From assembly GCA_000697355.1 (NCBI GenBank), contig JNEN01000382.1:1-15424 (forward strand): a stretch of 15,424 bases of DNA. The letters run 5' to 3'. Below, piece by piece: positions 11,292-15,424 of this stretch. Both the position numbers and the translations under genes were made by a program. Source of the DNA: Syncephalastrum monosporum B8922. Its lineage: Eukaryota; Mucoromycota; Mucoromycetes; Mucorales; Syncephalastraceae. Below the pieces are notes generated by a model. It did not search any database and was not told the DNA's origin. It saw only the letters and a program-made list of their open reading frames with translations. Numbering within the stretch: position 1 is the stretch's first letter; every line of letters begins with the position of its first letter.

Positions 11292-13166
11292 ATGCAGCTC
11301 CTCTCCTCTGACACAGAGCTGTCCTCGGAGGACAGAAACGACGCTAGCTTGGATGCGGTGGGAAGGCAGTTACTAGGTGCACTGGGCTGGTCTCCGGGCA
11401 TGGCGGATTTGGACATCTTTTCCGAATTTACAACACTTGGGTCCAGTGAACGCCTATCCGAGTTTGTCGAGCCTTTCAACGGAAGCATGTCCAGCAAAGA
11501 CTTGTCAGTTGACCCACCTTCGCATAGCTTTTTGAACACCAACCACGACCGCAGTAACGAGATTCTCCATGATCTATCTAACCCCGAAATGGCCATGTTC
11601 CCCGGTGTTCTCCCGAACAGTAAAGAAGAACAAGAACAATGGCCCTCGTTGCAAGGGATCCCCACCCCAGTCTCGTCAGAGCTACCGCTCGCTTCGGAAA
11701 AAGGAACGCATCCGTCTCTTCAACCTCGAGTTGGTGTGGAAAAAGATGATAACAATGCCAGTATATCCGCGACGGGTACCAACCTGCATCTGTATCACCA
11801 ACAGAGCAGAGATCCATTTCAGGAATGGGTCAGTCATCAAACGGAATCCTCCAACCACACGAGCCCTATTGCACGTTATACACAGTCGGCAGCGGATATG
11901 GCTCACGCAAGGAGCATGTCTTTAAACGCCATGCCAGTTGTCCATGGTTCCATTCTCCCCCAAGAAAGCCAAGAGCATATGTACGCACAATGTCATGCTG
12001 GCGTGACACAAGGAGTTCCTAGGGTATGTTGCGTTGATTTTTCGATATGAAAACTTACTGCATAGAACACAGCGCTTTCACCCTTACGCCGCGCTGCGTA
12101 GTCGCAGTATGACTGATGCTCCGAGAGCAAAGCATTCGGAGGAACCGTGGCTTCCGCAGGCATGGGCTACCCAATGGAATGTGCAGCCGCCAATACAGGA
12201 GGCAGCCATGACCTCATCGCTAGATATGACGACTGCACAAGTAGATACGGCTGTTCCTAATGCTGGGTTATCTTCTGCTGTAAGTACACCCTTTCCTCCT
12301 TTATTTTCTTCCGCAGCTAAGCATAGGTTACGAAAAAGGTATCAGCAAAGTCGCCGGAGCACCAAAGGAGCCACTCATCCATGTCGTTGGAGCGCACGAT
12401 GGCCTGGCTGGCAACCTTGGCCGACGATATCAACGACCATCCGCAATCGCAGCCACCTAGGTCAGATCAGAAACAGATACAGACGAGCTCTTTTACGAGC
12501 ACAGCTATACCAGATCAGCCGAGCCAACTGGAGTGCGCTGTGAATGCGGACGATTGGAACGTGCATAGTTGGATGGAGTCGCTTCAGTCAGGTCCACAAC
12601 AGCCAGGTGGACCGCCAGGCTCTCAACAGCACCAGCAGCAGAGACAAACGGAAGCATTGTCCGGTACCCCTCAACCACGCACGAGTGAGCATGCAAGGAA
12701 GGAATACACCGTGCATGCAGAGCACCCGAGGAACAGGGATGCCTATGCGGCCTACACACCACACCAAGCGACCCAGCTCGCTGCATTGAAAGCAATGGCC
12801 CAGCAAGCGCAAGAGCTCCTACAGACGCCGGAATATCGACACCCTGCCTCGCGGGGAGGGGACATGGCGAATCGAACGCGTTATACGAAGCATCAAGAAA
12901 GTACCGATCCACAGCGTCAACGCCGTCGAGCGGCTAAGCCTAAAGCGCCCCATCCGATGCAGCCAACAAACAGCGGCGCTCCTTTCAATTTAGAGGCTAT
13001 CTATCGAGCCCAAGAAGAGTACAATGCCCAGAGACTCAAGCAAGAAGAGGGCGAGCACGAGCAAAATGAACCTCCTTCGAGCGGCGGTGTGTTTTGCAAG
13101 TACCCTCCAGCTCCAACGAGCAATTTCATATGTCCTTCCAAACGCATGAAGAAGGACACAGTGTAG
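11292..13166 (+). CDS. Q/S/P-rich protein of unknown function (3 exons, 592 residues)
   Basis: Exons by my reading: 11292-12023, 12073-12279, 12327-13166. The introns (49 and 47 nt, donors GTATGT and GTAAGT) both fall between codons and restore one long frame. Residues 1-244 are acidic and Ser-rich with RQLLGALGWSPGMADLDIF near 25-43. The middle is low-complexity. A helix-like LERTMAWLATLADDIN lies near 333-348, then a P/G/Q-rich region (SGPQQPGGPPGSQQHQQQ), an Ala/Gln-rich helix (ATQLAALKAMAQQAQELL), a basic QRQRRRAAKPKAPH that looks like a nuclear localisation signal, and a C-terminus with an EEYNAQRLKQEE helix and FCKYPPAP...CPSKRMKKD. I do not recognise the family. Composition and basic patches suggest a nuclear regulatory or scaffold protein (inference). 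No DNA-binding fold is evident. The first intron needs acceptor ACACAG at 12072, not the nearer CATAG, which would give an early stop. Confidence 0.8.
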
Positions 13167-13519
13167 TTTAAAGAAAATATGTAAAAGATTAAGGAAAACA
13201 AATAGTATAATAGCGATAAAAAGTACATACAGAACATGAGAACAATGGATGGGCATTGAACATCAAAATTTGGGCCCAGACAAAAGGGCGCGTTGATGTC
13301 TGAATTTCTGAGAGCTGTCACAACGAAATTGAAGCGCACACTCCCGCACGCGCGCGAGCATCCACCAGAAAAAAGAGTTTCGCGCTTGTTTCTTTTAGTT
13401 TTGCTTTAATCGCCTGGTTGATCTTTGTGCCATGTAAGCAAAACCACCTCAAAGTTGTCCGGGCCAGATTACTGATTGATGAGTAGAACTTTGCGTACGT
13501 GTGTGTTATTTTTTGTATA
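13167..13519. other. Short intergenic gap between orphan gene and nucleoporin gene
   Basis: 353 bp holding both the 3' end signals of the upstream gene (A-rich, with GATAAAAAG near 13215) and the promoter of the nucleoporin gene. It has a CACGCGCGCG run near 13348 and a T-rich stretch near 13380-13405. No ORF of note. Confidence 0.5.
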
Positions 13520-15424
13520 ATGCAAACGGCACAAGGTCACTCGATTCCCGGCTGGTCAGACGAGGCTCGTGCCTTCCATGACATCTTGTGCCAGGCACGC
13601 CGGTCGACTTCTGCGTCTACGCCAGACATTCTACACCACCAACTGCAGATCCACAGAGACCGTCTCATCGCTCTCTTGGACGATTCACCTAAATCCTCCC
13701 AGGATCGCACAACCCTCGAAAGCGGTAAGTTTTCCGCCGCCTTCAAGTTGACCACAATGTAACTGCAGTGTAATAATTGACTCTTCCTTCTCTTTTCTTT
13801 TTGACCAAAGGGAAAACCTACATTAATGGCGTCACTCACAAAGTCAACGACGTGTTTATCAAGGAAGCCGTGTTCTTGTCTGACCAACTCAATGTCAATG
13901 AGCATGTGGCAGCGACACTTCTCATGACAGGCATGGTGCAAGCCGCACGATTGAACAGCAATGCGATCGACACTGCGATAATCCTGTATCACGACGAACG
14001 CGGCTATCTGCTCGCATGCTGGAACGTGATCCTCCAGTCGGCCAAGGATGGTTCGGTCAGGGACGACGTGCGTGCCGTCTTTTACCAATTTGTGGCGGAT
14101 ATCATGCAGCAAAAAATTCCTCTGGACTCGTCGACAAACAATAACCTCGGCACATTCCCTGCCAAGCTCCTCAAAGCAGCCAAGTCTCTCAGGGATGACG
14201 TTGTCTCCTTGGAACAGTCCGGCCGTTTGCCGTCCGCGCCTCAACCCCCGCCCCAGCAGCAGCAACAGCAACTTCTGCAGCAACAGCAACCAGCATTGGC
14301 CGCAACGAACCCTGACAGCGGTCCTGTCTCGGGTCGTCTCGGCGAGGACATCACCAAGGAGCGCATCGAACGACTTACGGACGAACGCATCTACGTCTTT
14401 CAGATCCTCTACCACGCGGCCTCACTCGTCTGGCTTGAGCCAAACGATATCATCGCCATCAACCAGCAACTCGAGACCATGGACCTGCAGGACACCGCCA
14501 TGTCCTACCTTTTGCTCGCCTTGCTCGGCGCACTCTCCCTCGACGACCATCTCGACAGCGGATGCCTGGACAACCCGCTGATCCAGGACACAAACTTTTC
14601 CAAAACGTTCCATCAACAGCTAGCAACACGGGCGTGGCGCGTGCCGGCTGCCAAAGGCGTCGCGTTGCTTCAGTGGGTCATGTTTGCCACCCAGTCCGCC
14701 GCACTGGATCCCACCGTCATTGCGAAGCTGCCTGCCAAAAGAGAGGACACCATCCCGCTGATCGACCGTGCCATCGAAGCCAAGGCGTTTGACTTTATGA
14801 ACGAGTACCTGCTTTATTTTCAGCAGCCCAAGTTCAATATTGAGACCGAGCGCACGCTTGTCAAGCGCTCTGCTGACGAGCGCTACACCACCGGCGACAC
14901 GACCATCGTCGACATGACCGATTTCACCAGACTGAACGCCGACATCCGCCCCGACTTCCGCGAGTTCGTGGTCCACGCGCTCGAGCAGCTGACGGACGTC
15001 TTGATTGAGTCTGCGCAACGTACCTTGCAGAACATCAAGTACCGTGAAGAGGACATCAGCGCTTCCTCCGTCGGTGCCGCCGCCGCCGCCGCTTCACTCA
15101 ATAGCAGCACAAGCGCGGTTGTGCCCGACAACGAAACTACGCGCTGCCGCGACCTCGAGGCCTTCTTTTTACTACTCGCCAGCATTTACCGCGGCCGGAC
15201 CGAGAAGGGCGCCAAGTTCTGGACCCGCCAAGGCAATCACCTGCATGCGTTCGTCAAGTGGACGATGGACATCAAGGTCGCAGGCACGACGCGCGCGTGC
15301 TATGATTTCTTTGCCTCGCTTGCAACCGGCGTTGAATGCGCTACGCACGCCTACCATTTTTTCGAGCGCAACTCGAACCGCAGCGACTTCAATAACAGCC
15401 CACTCTTTGCGTGGAGCAAGCTTT
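13520..15424 (+). CDS. NUP192: Nup192/Nup205-type inner-ring nucleoporin (N-terminal 606 residues, 3' end outside window)
   Basis: Large alpha-helical solenoid scaffold of the nuclear pore inner ring (family knowledge: it binds Nic96/Nup93 and Nup53-type partners). Exons visible: 13520-13724 and 13811 to the edge, with an 86-nt intron (donor GTAAGT) splitting a Gly codon so that ESGKTYINGVTHKVND is read through. Family-like landmarks: 'ING..HKVNDVFIKEAVFLSDQLNVNE' near 72-98 (compare the conserved start of Nup205); ERIYVFQILYHAASLVWL around 263-280; ALLQWVMFATQSAALDP around 350; and near the edge FFASLATGVECATHAYHFF (567-585), matching the conserved 'FL.SLs.G...A..AY.FL' segment. A Gln-rich insert (Q6-LL-Q4) at 217-228 and an Ala run near 490 look like lineage-specific loops. 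The family is usually 1,700-2,000 residues, so about two thirds of the gene is missing. ATG 13520 has a poor context, but a TAG lies 36 bp upstream in frame. Confidence 0.88.

Noticed and set aside
12034..12543. Continuous 169-codon frame through the second intron of the orphan gene
   Set aside because: Reading straight through loses the long downstream frame. Splicing at 12280-12326 with good GT-AG sites restores 280 further codons in the right phase.
13537..14415. 292-codon open frame on the minus strand
   Set aside because: It lies antisense to the nucleoporin exons, crosses the intron, and has no recognisable motif. It arises from the codon bias of the + strand gene.

Overview
The window looks like nuclear DNA of a filamentous fungus, most likely an early-diverging (Mucoromycota-type) one. 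The evidence is protein genes split by short GT-AG introns (47-86 nt), a cytosolic-type alanyl-tRNA synthetase, a large inner-ring nucleoporin, and debris of Ty3/gypsy LTR retrotransposons. The lineage is inferred from gene structure and retroelement style, without any database comparison. All confident genes are on the + strand. There is no sign of prokaryotic organisation, CRISPR or operons.

Layout. 1-434: right-hand end of an LTR retrotransposon, namely the tail of the polyprotein, a polypurine tract and a short LTR with its own TATA box and AATAAA. 435-4322: about 3.9 kb with no convincing gene. It holds a (GCCAA)7 array, a scattered ATCGA(G/C)TTA(C/T)CGA motif with hairpins, a pair of 36-bp direct repeats each carrying a TGACGTCA palindrome, and C/T-rich tracts. 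4401-7695: complete 8-exon alanyl-tRNA synthetase gene (958 residues), with an in-frame upstream ATG that could give a second N-terminal form. 7696-9048: non-coding, with a decayed 22-bp-period repeat. 9049-9586: a possible small two-exon gene of unknown function. 9821-10382: frameshifted remains of a Ty3/gypsy integrase. 10383-11291: probable promoter region. 11292-13166: a three-exon gene for a 592-residue Q/S/P-rich protein that I do not recognise. 13520-window end: first 606 residues of a Nup192/Nup205-type nucleoporin, truncated by the window edge.

The host genes are housekeeping (translation and nuclear pore) and do not form an obvious pathway. The gaps between them are retroelement graveyards. 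No clearly new system is evident. The best leads are the possible dual start of the alanyl-tRNA synthetase, the orphan 592-residue protein, the small unknown spliced gene, and the repeated motifs in the left-hand gene-free region.
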